From: Mesostigma viride
Lineage: Eukaryota; Streptophyta; Mesostigmatophyceae; Mesostigmatales; Mesostigmataceae
Reading direction: 5' to 3'
Length of the DNA stretch: 64,000 nt
NCBI GenBank assembly: GCA_009746045.1
Contig: RPFO01000072.1
Span: forward strand, 5,729,238-5,793,237
Positions 10,204 to 20,964 of this stretch are shown here, one piece after another; within the stretch, counting starts at the first letter, position 1; every line of letters begins with the position of its first letter. A program made the position numbers and the translations under genes. The notes under the pieces were generated by a model. That model saw only the letters and a program-made list of their open reading frames with translations. It made no database searches and was not told the DNA's origin.

Positions 10204-12536
10204 GTGCTTGCACCCTGCAGGCTTTTTGTCAATAGGTGTGACAGGGGAGTATGAGAAGGACTAAGAGGATCTGGCACTACCCATTCTTCCCTGGCCTTGT
10301 TAAAGGCCTCCACCCATTTTAGGAATCCTATGTGTGTGCGACAGTCTTGCTCTATCTGTTCATAAGAAAGAGGAGACATTTTAGCCACATCATGCTTGCC
10401 CAATCCAAATGAGTTGGGATGAAGTTTTTGGTTGTGAACCAGGTCTGCCACACAGGGTTCTTGCCCTGGGGCATACTTGGGTGTAGCAAATTTTACAGAA
10501 GCAATGTTGGTGTTAAGAAGTTTTTCAAGAGAAATTTTGAAATGATTCAGATCAACACCACCCATGTCCTGGATGGATAGTCTATCACTGGATATGAGGA
10601 CACCAGGGTAACAGAGAAAAGGATCCCCCAATAAAGCATTCCCTTTATAACCTTCCAAGACCTGAAAAGGAGTGGGGATACCGAGTATAGTCAACATGAC
10701 CTGACCTAATACCTTGAGGGATGACTGCCCTGAGAAATCAGCCACATGGTGCCAGGGTGAAGGTTCCAAAGGCAAATGGGGCACAGCCAGGGCACTGATA
10801 ATGCTGACCTGGGCTTGTGTGTCCACTGCAACCATAAATGGGCTATTGTCATTCTGCCCAACCTTCCCCACCTTAGCTGATCCTGCAGCAGTTTGAGCTT
10901 TGGCTCTATGAGCTGCTTGTAAAATGCGAACAGCGTCTGCTAGGCTGCGTTTGGAAGGTGCAGCTAGTGGCTGAGCTATGTTCACACTTGTAGAGGTGAT
11001 AGGTTGCTGATCACCTGTTTTGCCAATGTGACCCTCTGCTGCAGGGGGCCAATCCTGCAGTGACTGCCTGCAATCATCAAGGGTGACCTGGGTGTCACAG
11101 TGGGTGTGGCTCTCACACTCACCAGTGGGTGTTCCAAACAACCACTCACTGGGCAACGCTGGGATGCCAGGCAACTGTACAGGGCTGTCGGCCAACAGCT
11201 CTTCCTCCTCTGCCACGTCTGACACAGTTGGAAAATACAATTTCATCCTGTGAGGTGAACACCTGTGAATTTTTCCCGTGTCATTGTGTTTAACTAACAC
11301 TGTCCTGCCAGTGGTGTTAAACTTTAGGATGGTGGCTGGCCCATGCCAGGTACCCACCTTGCCTAGTCCCGACTCCTTGTAGAATAGGACCTGATCCCCT
11401 TCTCTGAAGGTGGGACGTGGATGCTTTGCATCCTTGACAGCTAACCTGCTAGCTGTCTGTGCTCGCTGTGCGTTGTAGAGGGCTAGTACCTCAGGTGGAT
11501 AAATGCCTGCATGCAATCCATCTGGTGTAATGACCACCCCTTGTGGGGTTTTCATGAGTGGCCTCCTGTTGAGGACTTGGCACAACCTGGTGGACCACAG
11601 AGCTCTGTCAGCATAGGACCCACTGTCAGCCAGCAGATTGCCATCTTCTTTGGCTACAAGGGTTTTAATGGACCTGATGGCCCTTTCAATAATGCCTTGC
11701 CTCTCATGATCTTCTAGCCCAGCCAGATCAATAGCCTCACACCCTGGTTCATTGGCAAGACATGTGAACTGCTGATCCAGTAACAATGCCTCCACAGGGT
11801 AGTACCTGGCCTGAGCAATCAAGAGAGCCCTGAGCAACTGTGTCTTGTCCATTCCAGGTAATGGTTCAATGGTTGTGTACCTTGACCATGCATCTTTAAG
11901 TGCCAAGTAAGATTGTCCTTTGATATGAAAGACATCTCCTACCACCCTGCCCTTGCTCTTAGGTGGGGTAGCTACATGCCACTTAGGGGGTTTGGGTGCA
12001 TTGAACTGACAATGCTGGCAGTGGGATCTGACCACCTGGCATGCACGTCTGAGTGCTGCCCCCCCTATTGCTGCTGCCACCACCTCTGCACTCACTTCAT
12101 GCCCATAAAGGAAATGCAACTGCAAAGCAAGCTCCTGAAAACTGATCTGAGCATCCTCTGCTGGGGACACTCTGCACACCTTGGGAACCATAGATGTGAA
12201 GGTTGGTTTAGAGACATAATCTTCTGAAACCAGCTGTAGCACCTTTCCAGAACTGCTCACTGCTCTGACAGTGGGGCATGCAGAAGAAGAAGGTGAAGCA
12301 GGCACACTCAAGCCAGCATGAGAGGGAGACTCACACTTCTTGCCGTAAGGAGGCCGCTTGCAGTCCTTGGGGTCACCGTGGGGCGGCCCGTGGCACTTGT
12401 GGCACAGGACGTCCAAATGCCCCAGCTCGTCCACGTTCTTGCGGCAGGTGGGCCGCAGGTGGTACTTCATGCCACAGCGGGTGCACCGCTGAGAAGACTT
12501 GTCCTCCTTGTCCTGCTTCTTGTTGTTGTTGTTGTT

Positions 12537-12587
<51 letters not shown>

Positions 12588-12923
12588 ACTGTTGTTGTTG
12601 TTGTTGCTGGAGCTGCCCCCCTTGGAGGGAGACTGCCCCTTACCCTTGCCCTTGCCCCAGCCCCTGCCCTTGCCCTTGCCCTTGCCCTTGCCCTTGCCCT
12701 TGCCCTTAAACATTTGTCCCAGCAGGGACTTGACTTCTGCCATAGTGACAGGTCTCTTGCTCCTGTCTTCCCTCTCCCTATCCTCCTCCTCCCTCTCTTC
12801 CCCCCTGACCCTCTTTACAGAGGTGCCCATGGCCCCCTGGCTAAGGGGAGCCAAGGCCAGCTTGATATAATCCAATGCCTCCTTCATGTCCTCCCAGTAC
12901 TTTGCCATTCCTGTGGCAAGCAT
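10194..12923 (-). CDS. Copia-1a gag C-terminus, zinc motif, integrase and protease
   Basis: The N-terminal MAKYWEDMKEALDYIKLALAPL matches the end of the Copia-3 gag helix domain. A (GK)n basic run, a poly-Asn run and a Cys/His zinc motif follow (CTRCGMKYHLRPTC, then CHKCHGPPHGDPKDC). The integrase comes next, with zinc ligands HFLYGH and CQHC, catalytic D in VGDVFH, D in LLLDQQF and E in GIIERAIRSIK. A C-terminal GDQVLFYKE...HRMKLYF module follows. Only then comes the protease, VAVDTQAQVSIIS (about 10805-10830) and ALLGDPFL. The order IN before PR is the reverse of canonical Copia. The frame ends early because of the G-run deletion. Confidence 0.9.
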
Positions 12924-15260
12924 AGCGTAGGTGTTTTTGTCAAGTTTGAGTTTCTCAAGGAAGAACGCAGCAAGAACTTGTGATCTAGCTGCTGGACATC
13001 AGGACGTGCTTTGATGGCTAGCTCATATTTCTTTGTCTCAGCCACATAGTCCACTGATGTGACCCTGTATTCCTCTACCCACCTGAATGCCCCATATATG
13101 TCCACAGATGAGGGGGTGGAGAGGAGGTCAGTTAGCTCCTTCATGAAAGCCTCCCAAACTGCCCTAGCCTGCGTGTCCTGCCACTTGGGATACCTACGCT
13201 GGAAGACAAGAATGAGATTCTGAATCTGAGAAGAGGACTGATGGTAGAAATCCCCCTGCATGAGAGATCCAAACCAATTCTTGACATTCAGTTCCTCCCT
13301 AGCCAGCTGCAGAGAGAGAAGTGCATGATTCCCCTGCTCCCTAGTATACCCCTCAGGCAGCCCCCTGACATTAATCCTATCCACAGGACGGTTTTCATTG
13401 TAAGTGGGCAACCTAGAGGGGGATGCAGGGGGAGAGGGAGAAGATGGTGTTGCTGCTGCAGCATTCACAGGAGAGACCTGCTGAGAGGGAAGTGCTACTT
13501 GAGTGAGCTGAGCAGGATGGGCAAACATGGGCTGTGTAGGAGGGTTAGACAACATAGGGGTGGGCTGGTGGGGGTGTGAGTGTGTGTCACTTCCCGCCTC
13601 CTGCTGCGGGCCTCCTCCCAATCATGGAAGGTGGGAGAGAGGGACACTTCATCGTCAGTAGGGTTAGTAAGATCATGATGCAACCAGGTAGGCAGAGTTA
13701 GCCACCTACCCGCCCCTCTCAGGATGGCGTTGTGCAGGAGCTCCAGCAAACGCACCAGACGCACCCTGCTGCCCTGCACCCTCCTCCCTGAGAGGAGAGC
13801 CTGCAGGGCAGGCAGCAGGTCGTCGCACACCCTGCGTGTGCCCTCTTGGAGGTTGGGCAGGCCCAGGATGTGCGTGATGATTGCACACACCAGGCTGCCC
13901 GCCTCCGCGACGTGCATCTGCTGGCTCCTGTCGGCCAGCCCACGGAAGGAGGCTGTGGCTGTCTGTATGGCACGCCACACGGCCTCATCACCAGGGTGAT
14001 GAAGTCGCGACCTTGCAGGTCGCCCTCCAGCAGTGCTGGTTGCTGCCCAGCTGCGGTGGGACCCTGGGCCCCTCCGGCCCTGCCAGGGACTTGTCCTTGT
14101 TGCGACTAGAGGGGGCCTGCCCCCCAGAGCCGCTGGAGGTGCCCGTGACACCCTCCATGGGGGCTGCATCCCCCGCCAGCGCCGGAGGCGCCGGCGTCGC
14201 TGCCGGGGTCCCTGCGACCCCGGGCGCTTGTGTCGCCGCCGGGGTCCCTGCGACCCCGGTGGCCTCCTCAGCCACCTGGCCCCCCACGCTGGGCGGGGGA
14301 GCCTGCGGCTGAGGTTGGACCCTCTGACCTGCCAGAGGGTCCTGGGTGGCTTCACCACCCATGGGCGTGTTGGGGGCGTCTGCCGCCCCGCGCCCCGTCG
14401 CAGGCGGCATCGCAGCCGCCTCACGCCTATCCGGGCCCCAGCCAACTGGCGTGACTTGGGGCCACGCTGGCAACGGAGTCAGCGCGATCTCTGGTCTGGA
14501 GACCACGCGCAGCGCCTCTCTCTGGCGCTGCCTGGACGCCCACTGATCAACAGTGCCGGGGTTGTGCCTCGGCCGATTGGCGAAACAGTACAGCCAAACC
14601 GCCACCTGAACCAGTGGGAGCTGCATCCTAAGACGCCCCTCGATCAGCGAGTGCACCCGATGAACCTCTATCGCGTGTATCTCCTCATCTGGAAGCAACT
14701 GAAAACGATCGAGCAAGATCCGGCCGTTCACCGCAATGAACGCCGGGATGTCGTCCTCCCCAAGGGGGAGAAAATGGGGTGGGCGCCCGAACATGACCGG
14801 GGGCGGAACATGTTCCCCATACCGGTCAATGTCCATGGTGGCCATCTGTCGGCCCACGGAAAGGTTGCCAGACGTCGCAGGTGTCTGCGACGAAAGCTCA
14901 AGCGAAGGCCGAGGCCTCGCAGGCGGCACCTCGCCATCCTCCTCGGAGGAATCACTCCGCTCACGACCCCCGTCACCTGCGACGGGGAACGTCGTGCCCG
15001 GGGGACCTGCCCCCCAGGTGCCATGGCGGACGAACCGCCAGTGGCAAACGGCCGCCCGCTCGCCATCCCCCGGGCGCCGGGCCCCACCTGCGGGCCCCGA
15101 CGCCTGGGTTGGTCAGCGACCACCGTGCGGAAGGGACGTTGGGCGTCACCCTCGCATCGGTGGTGGAGGGCGTGCCCTCCGGCGAAAGGCGGGGTGAGGT
15201 GCGCCTGGCAGGCGCCTTCCCCTTGTTGTTGTTGCCGTTGTTGCCGTTGTTGGAAGCCAT
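12924..15260 (-). pseudogene. Copia-1a leader and gag, frameshifted
   Basis: The first ATG after the LTR is at 15260, 45 bases inside (MASNNGNNGNNNKGK). Coding character then moves between frames: a Pro/Ala-rich leader (14929-13988, with FGRPPHFLPLGEDDIPAF), a helical block (VWRAIQTATASFRGLADRSQQ, about 13985-13600), and the gag core at 13621-12980. The core (INVRGLPEGYTREQ...FYHQSSSQIQNLI) aligns with the Copia-3 gag. A last break near 12965 moves into the frame of the next gene and is shared with copy 1b. It should form virus-like particles if intact. As it stands it could not make one polypeptide without recoding or correction. Confidence 0.7.
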
Positions 15261-15288
15261 ATCTTTTTTTTGCTTGTAAAAAAAATAT

Positions 15289-15304
15289 CGAACTTTTCAG
15301 TCCA
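15289..15304 (-). other. Copia-1a primer-binding site candidate
   Basis: Directly inside the 5' LTR the minus strand reads TGGACTGAAAAGTTCG. The leading TGG is the expected complement of a tRNA CCA end. The tRNA was not identified. The same 16 bases are at 35165-35180 in copy 1b. Confidence 0.5.
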
Positions 15305-15759
15305 AGTTGGATGGAGACTAGGGACGACGAACAACTGCGAAAGCTGAGAGCGAATGATGATTGTATTACAATAATACAATGAGAGAGCGATGAAAGCTGA
15401 GGGCTCAGAATGGAACTGGGCAGACTCGGGTGCTGTGGCACTCCCCAGTGCTACGCCTATATGCCTATGGCGGTGCTACCTGCAGCACACGACCAGTGGA
15501 CAAGTGTACACCGCAATGCCATGCGACCACGTCACTAGCAACCAGCTAAGACTCGGCCCGTCAGGCCCGGCTACACCGGACCTGGCGGGTCGAGCTAGCA
15601 CCTAGGAACAGTCTGGCACTAACCGCACATCGGTCCACATGACACCTCAGTACCGTACACCCTGCCGTACTGTACTGAGGTGTCCCGCTCAGCCGCGGTA
15701 GGCAATACGCGGCGCGCAGGCCGGAAATCCGTGTGTCAGCCTAAGCATCTCATCTAACT
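15305..15759 (-). repeat. Copia-1a 5' LTR
   Basis: 455 bp, the same ends as the 3' LTR, followed by TSD GCGAC at 15760-15764. It should carry the promoter of the minus-strand element. No clean TATA box was seen. Confidence 0.95.
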
Positions 15760-16092
15760 GCGACCATGCGTACGTTATGGCTAGACGGAATTTAGAAGGC
15801 TCGGAATCTGACTCGGACAGCCTGCATCTAATTCGGTTTCGATTCTTCATCAAGCTGATGTGCTGTAACCAGAACATCACCGGTTCCGGCGTAGGGTGTA
15901 AAAATCGCTGGTTGATAGCACATGGCGGAAGAGATTTTCCCTTCTGAGCGGAAGCTTTTTCAGCCCTGCATCCAAGCTCGGAATGAACGCAAGCCATCGA
16001 ATCGTCATTGGAATTGCCCTTGCATTGCTTTGCCGGACGCCCTGTCAGCCTTTTGCCGCTCCACTCCACCGTCAGCCGAACAGGACCTTGCC

Positions 16093-17399
16093 ATGGATAC
16101 CCGCGAGGAGGCCTTTTCTGCCGAGGAAGCTGCCGCATTTTTACCTGGCAAATGGCCAGGCCTTAACGCCATCATGCGCCTGTCCCGAGCTGCCGCCCTC
16201 ACCATCCTGCACCTGGCTGCCGAGAAAAAGTGCGAGATCCGGGACTGCAACCAACAGGTTACCCACCTGTCGGACTTTCTCCACGACGACCCCGACGACA
16301 CTGACCTCTGCCTCGCAGTCTGGTGGACGTGCTCCCGTCTTTCCGACAGCGCCCTTGAGCGCTTTGTCATGGCCTCTCTGGACCTGGGAGCCGACCCCAC
16401 TGTTGCGGCCGCCATCAACATCACCGCCAAGCAAGTCGCCAATACGTGCTTCGATCGCCTCCCTCCCCTCCTCAACGCTGCCCTCAACCCTGTCCACAAC
16501 CACCTCGCCACCCACCACGCCCATTCCTCACACGCCGACACCTCCATCCACTCCGCCATCACCCACATTGCAGCAGGCTGCAGCAGCAGCAGCAGCTCCT
16601 CCACCAGCTCCAGCAACAACTTGCCGCCTCCATAACTCCTGCCAAGACCACCTATGCCGCCACGCTTCAGAACCCTACGGAGCTCATCAACGAAATCAAA
16701 ACAGCCGTCAAGGCCAGCACAAGGGATGCTATGCACGAACCCATTCGCTCATGCAGTATTGTGGTACGTGGCGTCCCCTCGAACGTCAACGATGCACGCC
16801 TGGGCACCTACCTCCGGGGCGACCCCTTCCTGGGGAAGCTCGGCGTGGCCCAAAGCGTCGTCATCAAAACGGCACGACGGCTCGGCGGCCCCACCGCCCC
16901 TGTCTTGGTGGAATTCCACCGCAAGGAGGACAAACTGCAGGTGCAGAAGGCCCGCCGGAACCTCCACGATACCCAACTGAGCATCGACGATTACTATACC
17001 CCGGAGCAGCTTGAGGCCCGGGCTGCCGCTTTGAACCGGCCGGAGGTCCACGAGGCTCGGGCAGCCAAGCAGGCCAACCCGCAACTACGGTGCAGCATCT
17101 ATGCCCGCCTCTTTAATGGCGTCTTCATCGTCCGCATTAACGGCCAGGACCTTCCTCCAATGACGGCGACCCCCATGGATACCGCCGTGCCAGCGCCCCA
17201 GCCCGGCCCTGCTCGGCCCCCGCCGTCACCGCCATCGCCACCGGCATCGACGGTCACCTGCTCCCCAGCACGTGTGGGGATCCGCCGGGGCAACTTCAGC
17301 TCAGGTATGGCTGCCAGGCTTGGCCGTCCCCCTAATAAATTCGTTCGCTTTGCACCTGAGCCGGAGCCCGCGCTGCGAACCCTTCTCTCCTATCAATGA
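16093..17399 (+). CDS. LINE-1 ORF1, RNA-binding protein (one frameshift)
   Basis: The N-terminal half is read from ATG 16093 (ccATGG context, MDTREEAFSAEEAAAFL), although the same frame is open from an ATG at 15922. It is helical up to a CAG/AGC repeat near 16575-16600. There the coding character passes to the neighbouring frame (LQQQQQLLHQLQQQL), and the C-terminal half runs to the stop at 17399. That half contains an RRM-like block, SIVVRGVPSNVNDARLG through PVLVEFHRKEDKL, as in many LINE ORF1 proteins, then a Pro-rich tail. ORF1 proteins bind the element RNA to form the RNP. The frame change lies in a trinucleotide repeat, so a slippage mutation or indel error is likely. Confidence 0.75.
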
Positions 17400-19228
17400 C
17401 GACGCTCGCGGCCCCGCGGCTCCGCGGCTCTAGCAGTGGGATCTGCCTAACTCCCCTTCCCGCCCCTTTGCCTTCGCAGCCCTCGGGCTGTCGGAGAGAG
17501 AGCAACGGGTCGGCAGTGAGCCAGGTTAGCCCCGCCTCGCGCGGCCGCCTCCGAAACCTCCTCAGACTGCACGCATTTCTTATGCGTGCAGACGCAAACT
17601 CATTCTACCTGGCCACCCGAGCCAACCGTCGGCGTCGCCTCGACGCGTTGGCAGGAAGAATCGAAATGGTGATTGAAAGCATAAGTCCCCAACCCGCCCC
17701 CCCTACCCCACCACCTCCACCCCCACCCCCATCACCACCCTGCTCCATCTCCGCCCCCACCCCCGCCTGCACCCCCCTTTTCGGTCAACGCGCGCCCTTG
17801 GTCATCGCCACCTTCAACGCCCGCACGCTCCAGCCCGACGCTGACCGCTGTCACTGCCTGCGCAGTGACGACTGTCAGTGCCATCGAGTCTCCAATCTTA
17901 TTGGTTTCTGCATCGACAATAATATCGCCATCCTGGGAATCCAAGAACACAGGCGCACTGCATCGGCCCGCGGATCAACTGCCCTTGTTGCTGACGACAT
18001 CGACGGCTGGCGGTTCTACTACGGAGGCGGCGACGGCACCGGGAACGGGGGCGTCGGTCTCCTCTGCTCCCCGCTCGCCGTACGCCACATGGGCGAACCC
18101 CAGCTGGTCAACGCTCGGCTCCTCGTGGCCACTTTTCATTCGATGGAGGGCCACTCGACCTACGCCCTGACGGTGGGCGTTGGTTACGCACCCCACTCCG
18201 GCCACCCAGAACAAGACCGCAAGGACTTCTTTGCAGCGCTGGAGAACCTGGCGAACGGCATCCCTGGTCGCAACTACCTCGCTCTGCTGCTGGACGCCAA
18301 CGCCACGCTACCACCGGGTACTGGCGGATGTCAGCACGCCCCCAACGGTACGGTCTCCAATGCCAACACCGAACTTTTTGCTGATTTGCTTACGACATGC
18401 GATTTGGTCACTGCCAACACCCGCTTTCCACATAGTCCAGATGCTTTGGTCACACACACCTCGCCAACTGGCACTGAACGCTGCATTGACTATGTTGTAA
18501 TGCGCAAGCGTCATCAAGGATCTGTACTAGCTGCTCGCTCGCATGTGATCCCCCTGGTGCGCTCCGATCATCGCATCGTCACCGCCCGCATCCGCCTGCG
18601 ATTCCCCTCGCCCTTTCGTAAGCACGTGGCACCACCTGATTTGCGCACACTTCAGTTGCTCGAGAAATCTGACGACGCTCTGGAGGACTTCCCTGAAAAA
18701 CGCGCCCACAAGCGCGCCGCAGAGGCGTTCGTCGACGCGCTGGACATCCCGGCCAGCCACGCCCAGCTGTTCGCTGCCGGCCCGGCATCGGCCCTTCGGC
18801 ACCTCGCTGACAAGCTGCCCGCGGCCGGGGCCCTACTGCCCCCCCGCCGCCCGCCCCGCTTCACCAGCCTGCACCGGCTCCCCGCCGTCATCCAGGCCCG
18901 GCAAGCCCTGCGCGACAACCGCGACCCCGCCCGCTACGCCCGCCTCAAAGCCGATTACCACTCGGCCATCCGGCAGGCGACCAAGGAGCAGGAGGACCTT
19001 CATGTCCGCGAGTACTTCGCCCACCTCAAGGACCAGCACGGCAAGTACGCCTGGACCCGCCTGCGTCACGCCCAACGGCCCGCCGGCGGCGCGCAGCCGG
19101 CGCCGCGGACGCTCTCTGGCTCACCGCAGCAGCAGCTCAACCAGTGGTATTCCTCCCAGTCCCGGCTGCTCGGCGCCCCCCGCCGCCTCCGCCGCTTGGC
19201 CCTCTGGCGGCCGCACGCCTGGCAGTAG
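17396..19228 (+). CDS. LINE-1 ORF2, AP-like endonuclease part
   Basis: The start codon overlaps the ORF1 stop (ATGA), an arrangement that in other LINEs allows termination-reinitiation. After a Pro-rich linker comes a complete exonuclease/endonuclease/phosphatase fold: IATFNARTL, GIQEHRR (metal-binding E), GGVGLLCS, VGYAPHSGH, LLLDANA, ERCIDYVVM and VRSDHRIV (catalytic SDH). This domain nicks target DNA for target-primed reverse transcription. The frame leaves the polymerase at a run of six C near 19177 (GGCGCCCCCCGCC). The RT continues in another frame from there, so the stop at 19228 is probably not the natural end. Confidence 0.88.
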   Translation: MTTLAAPRLRGSSSGICLTPLPAPLPSQPSGCRRESNGSAVSQVSPASRGRLRNLLRLHAFLMRADANSFYLATRANRRRRLDALAGRIEMVIESISPQPAPPTPPPPPPPPSPPCSISAPTPACTPLFGQRAPLVIATFNARTLQPDADRCHCLRSDDCQCHRVSNLIGFCIDNNIAILGIQEHRRTASARGSTALVADDIDGWRFYYGGGDGTGNGGVGLLCSPLAVRHMGEPQLVNARLLVATFHSMEGHSTYALTVGVGYAPHSGHPEQDRKDFFAALENLANGIPGRNYLALLLDANATLPPGTGGCQHAPNGTVSNANTELFADLLTTCDLVTANTRFPHSPDALVTHTSPTGTERCIDYVVMRKRHQGSVLAARSHVIPLVRSDHRIVTARIRLRFPSPFRKHVAPPDLRTLQLLEKSDDALEDFPEKRAHKRAAEAFVDALDIPASHAQLFAAGPASALRHLADKLPAAGALLPPRRPPRFTSLHRLPAVIQARQALRDNRDPARYARLKADYHSAIRQATKEQEDLHVREYFAHLKDQHGKYAWTRLRHAQRPAGGAQPAPRTLSGSPQQQLNQWYSSQSRLLGAPRRLRRLALWRPHAWQ

Positions 19229-20964
19229 CACCGGCGGACGTCCCTGCGCCGCCCACGCCGCCCGCCGCTGAGCAGGACTACACGTACCCAGCCCTGACGG
19301 AACCCCTGGCCCACCCCAACGAGCTCCCGCCGTTCACCGAGCTCGAGCTGAGCACCGCCGCCAAGCAACTCCGCTTCTATGCTGCCGTTGGACCTGACCA
19401 GCTCCCAGCCCCGGTGATTAAGCTGACGGCGCTCACGGGGTTCCTGCTTGACGTCTGCAACCGGATCCTGCTTGCCGACGCGCCGCCGATTCCTGAGTGG
19501 CAGCACAGCTACCGTATTATGCTGTACAAAAACAAAGGTTCCCCTGACGACCCCGCCAACTACAGAGGAGTCTGCATCCAGAGCGCCGCACTTAAGTTGT
19601 TCATGCGCATGATCCTCAACCGCCTTCGTTCTGCTCTCGACTGTCACCTTGGGGAAAGTCAAATGGGCTTCCGTCCTGGGCGCAACACCGTCATGGCCAT
19701 CTTCGTCGCGCGTCGCCTCTTCGAGGAAATCGCTCTCCTGCAACCTGGTGAGTTTCCCGCCATCCTGATCTTCGTCGACTTCATCAAGGCTTTTGATTCT
19801 GTCCTCTGGGACGCTCTATGGGCTGTACTTGCTCGCGCTCGCGTCCCCACTCCCCTGATTACCGTCATCCGCACGCTGTATGAGGGGTCCACCACTTCGG
19901 TGCGCACTCAGCACGGCATAACCCCGCCCTGCCCACTGCAGACCGGCGTCTGGCAGGGTTGCGTCCTGTCGCCGTACCTGTTTATTATTGTAGTGGATTA
20001 TGTTATGCGCCAGGCACGTGCTCGCTTTGCTAGCATTGCAGGCCGTGCCCCTGGCCTAGCGATCACGAACGAGCTTGGGGAAGGGGGGCCGACTAACAAG
20101 CAGAATTTACTAGCTGACCTCATTTATGCCGACGACATCACGCTCATCGAGAAGCCGGAGTCTGCCCAACTTTGGCTGGACTGCCTGGCGCTCGAGGCTC
20201 GGGCGGTTGGTCTAGAAATCAGCCCCAAAACGGAGGCCCTGGCCCTCGGCATGGCAGGGCCCCCACCCACACTCCGCCTCTTAGACGATGCCGAGGTCAA
20301 CTACCCTACTTCAGGCCGCTTCAAGCTGCTCGGCAGTTGGCTTCCTGACTGCGAGGACGACATGACGACACGGATCGGCATGGCGTGGGCGCACCTCCAT
20401 GACCACCGCCGCTGGTGGAGCAACCCCGCCCTACCCCGGATCGTCAAGCGTGACCTCTTCAAGGTCGTCATTCTGACGATCCTGACCTACGGCGCCGAGA
20501 CGTGGACACTGATGCAGGAGCTGGAGCAACGACTCGACGGCGCCGTCACCAAGATGCTGCGCAAGGCCCTTAACATCCCCTTTGGTTTGCACATTAGTAA
20601 TGAGGATTTGTACGCTGATTTGCCCTATGTTTCCCACATTATTAGGCACAGGCGCCTGGGCCTAGCCGGGCACCTGGCCCGCACAGATCAGGTAGATACA
20701 TCAGATAGACTAGCTGGCACCAAGCCCGCCCAGCCTGGGCGATATGTCCTCACCTGGCGTGCCCCCGGCCGCGCGCGGCAGGGCCGCCACCCGTGGACTT
20801 TTCGTGATAGACTCGGCATGGACATGTGCTACACTAGACGTGACGGGCTCACCCCCGGGCAGCCTCCTGGTTTGTCTGTAATATGGAGGCAGATGGTGCG
20901 CAAGGATAGATGGCAAGTAGTGATGAAGGAGACCACCCCCAACCTGTGGGGGCTCCGCGTGTGA
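19144..20964 (+). CDS. LINE-1 ORF2, reverse transcriptase part
   Basis: Continuation of the endonuclease frame after the C-run shift. The 5' coordinate is only the edge of the open frame. It shows the full non-LTR RT motif series: LYKNKGSPDDPANYRGVCI, MGFRPGRNTVMAIF, motif A FVDFIKAFDSV, motif B QGCVLSPYLF, motif C LIYADDITLI, and FKLLGSWLP. The C-terminal module has ETWTLMQELEQRLDGAVTKML and HPWTFRDRLGMD. No RNase H domain or CCHC knuckle is evident. From 19900 on it is repeated at 1-1064. Confidence 0.92.
   Translation: MVFLPVPAARRPPPPPPLGPLAAARLAVAPADVPAPPTPPAAEQDYTYPALTEPLAHPNELPPFTELELSTAAKQLRFYAAVGPDQLPAPVIKLTALTGFLLDVCNRILLADAPPIPEWQHSYRIMLYKNKGSPDDPANYRGVCIQSAALKLFMRMILNRLRSALDCHLGESQMGFRPGRNTVMAIFVARRLFEEIALLQPGEFPAILIFVDFIKAFDSVLWDALWAVLARARVPTPLITVIRTLYEGSTTSVRTQHGITPPCPLQTGVWQGCVLSPYLFIIVVDYVMRQARARFASIAGRAPGLAITNELGEGGPTNKQNLLADLIYADDITLIEKPESAQLWLDCLALEARAVGLEISPKTEALALGMAGPPPTLRLLDDAEVNYPTSGRFKLLGSWLPDCEDDMTTRIGMAWAHLHDHRRWWSNPALPRIVKRDLFKVVILTILTYGAETWTLMQELEQRLDGAVTKMLRKALNIPFGLHISNEDLYADLPYVSHIIRHRRLGLAGHLARTDQVDTSDRLAGTKPAQPGRYVLTWRAPGRARQGRHPWTFRDRLGMDMCYTRRDGLTPGQPPGLSVIWRQMVRKDRWQVVMKETTPNLWGLRV

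Larger units (their letters stand above)
1..15759. repeat. 19.9 kb tandem unit, copy 1 (5' end outside window)
   Basis: Matches 19900-35635 in the same orientation from the first base of the window to the outer end of the Copia-1 LTR. In the LINE and spacer part I noticed only a one-base deletion near position 15 and substitutions at 1040, 1042 and 1675. In the Copia-1 part there are about twenty differences, mostly small indels and repeat-length changes. The copies part company after the LTR: copy 1 continues into GCGAC and LINE-1, copy 2 into Copia-2. The true left boundary is not visible. The comparison was by eye and is not exhaustive. Confidence 0.95.
7266..15759 (-). mobile_element. Copia-1a, full-length LTR retrotransposon
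   Basis: An 8494 bp element with 455 bp LTRs at 7266-7720 and 15305-15759, flanked by the perfect 5 bp target duplication GCGAC (7261-7265 and 15760-15764). The ends are AGTT...AACT. The LTRs differ at a single base I could find (7473 T against 15512 C), which indicates a recent insertion. Read on the minus strand the order is primer-binding site, leader/gag, basic GK and poly-Asn linker, zinc motif, integrase, protease, RT, RNase H, then a ~1 kb noncoding region and the 3' LTR. A single-base deletion in a G run at 10244-10247 splits pol. A further gag frame break is shared with copy 1b. Confidence 0.93.

Noticed and set aside
12499-12983. Poly-Leu, poly-Val and poly-Cys frames on the plus strand (also 32172-32817)
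   Set aside because: They are antisense shadows of the Copia-1 poly-Asn and Gly-Lys codons.
13988-15382. Long plus-strand frames opposite the Copia-1 leader (also 33764-35155)
   Set aside because: GC-rich antisense openness. Arg/Pro-rich without domain character, and the minus strand carries the element's coding sense.
15983-17014. Alternative 343-codon frame across LINE-1 ORF1
   Set aside because: Thr/Pro/Arg-rich shadow frame. The helical and RRM-like ORF1 sequence is in the other two frames.
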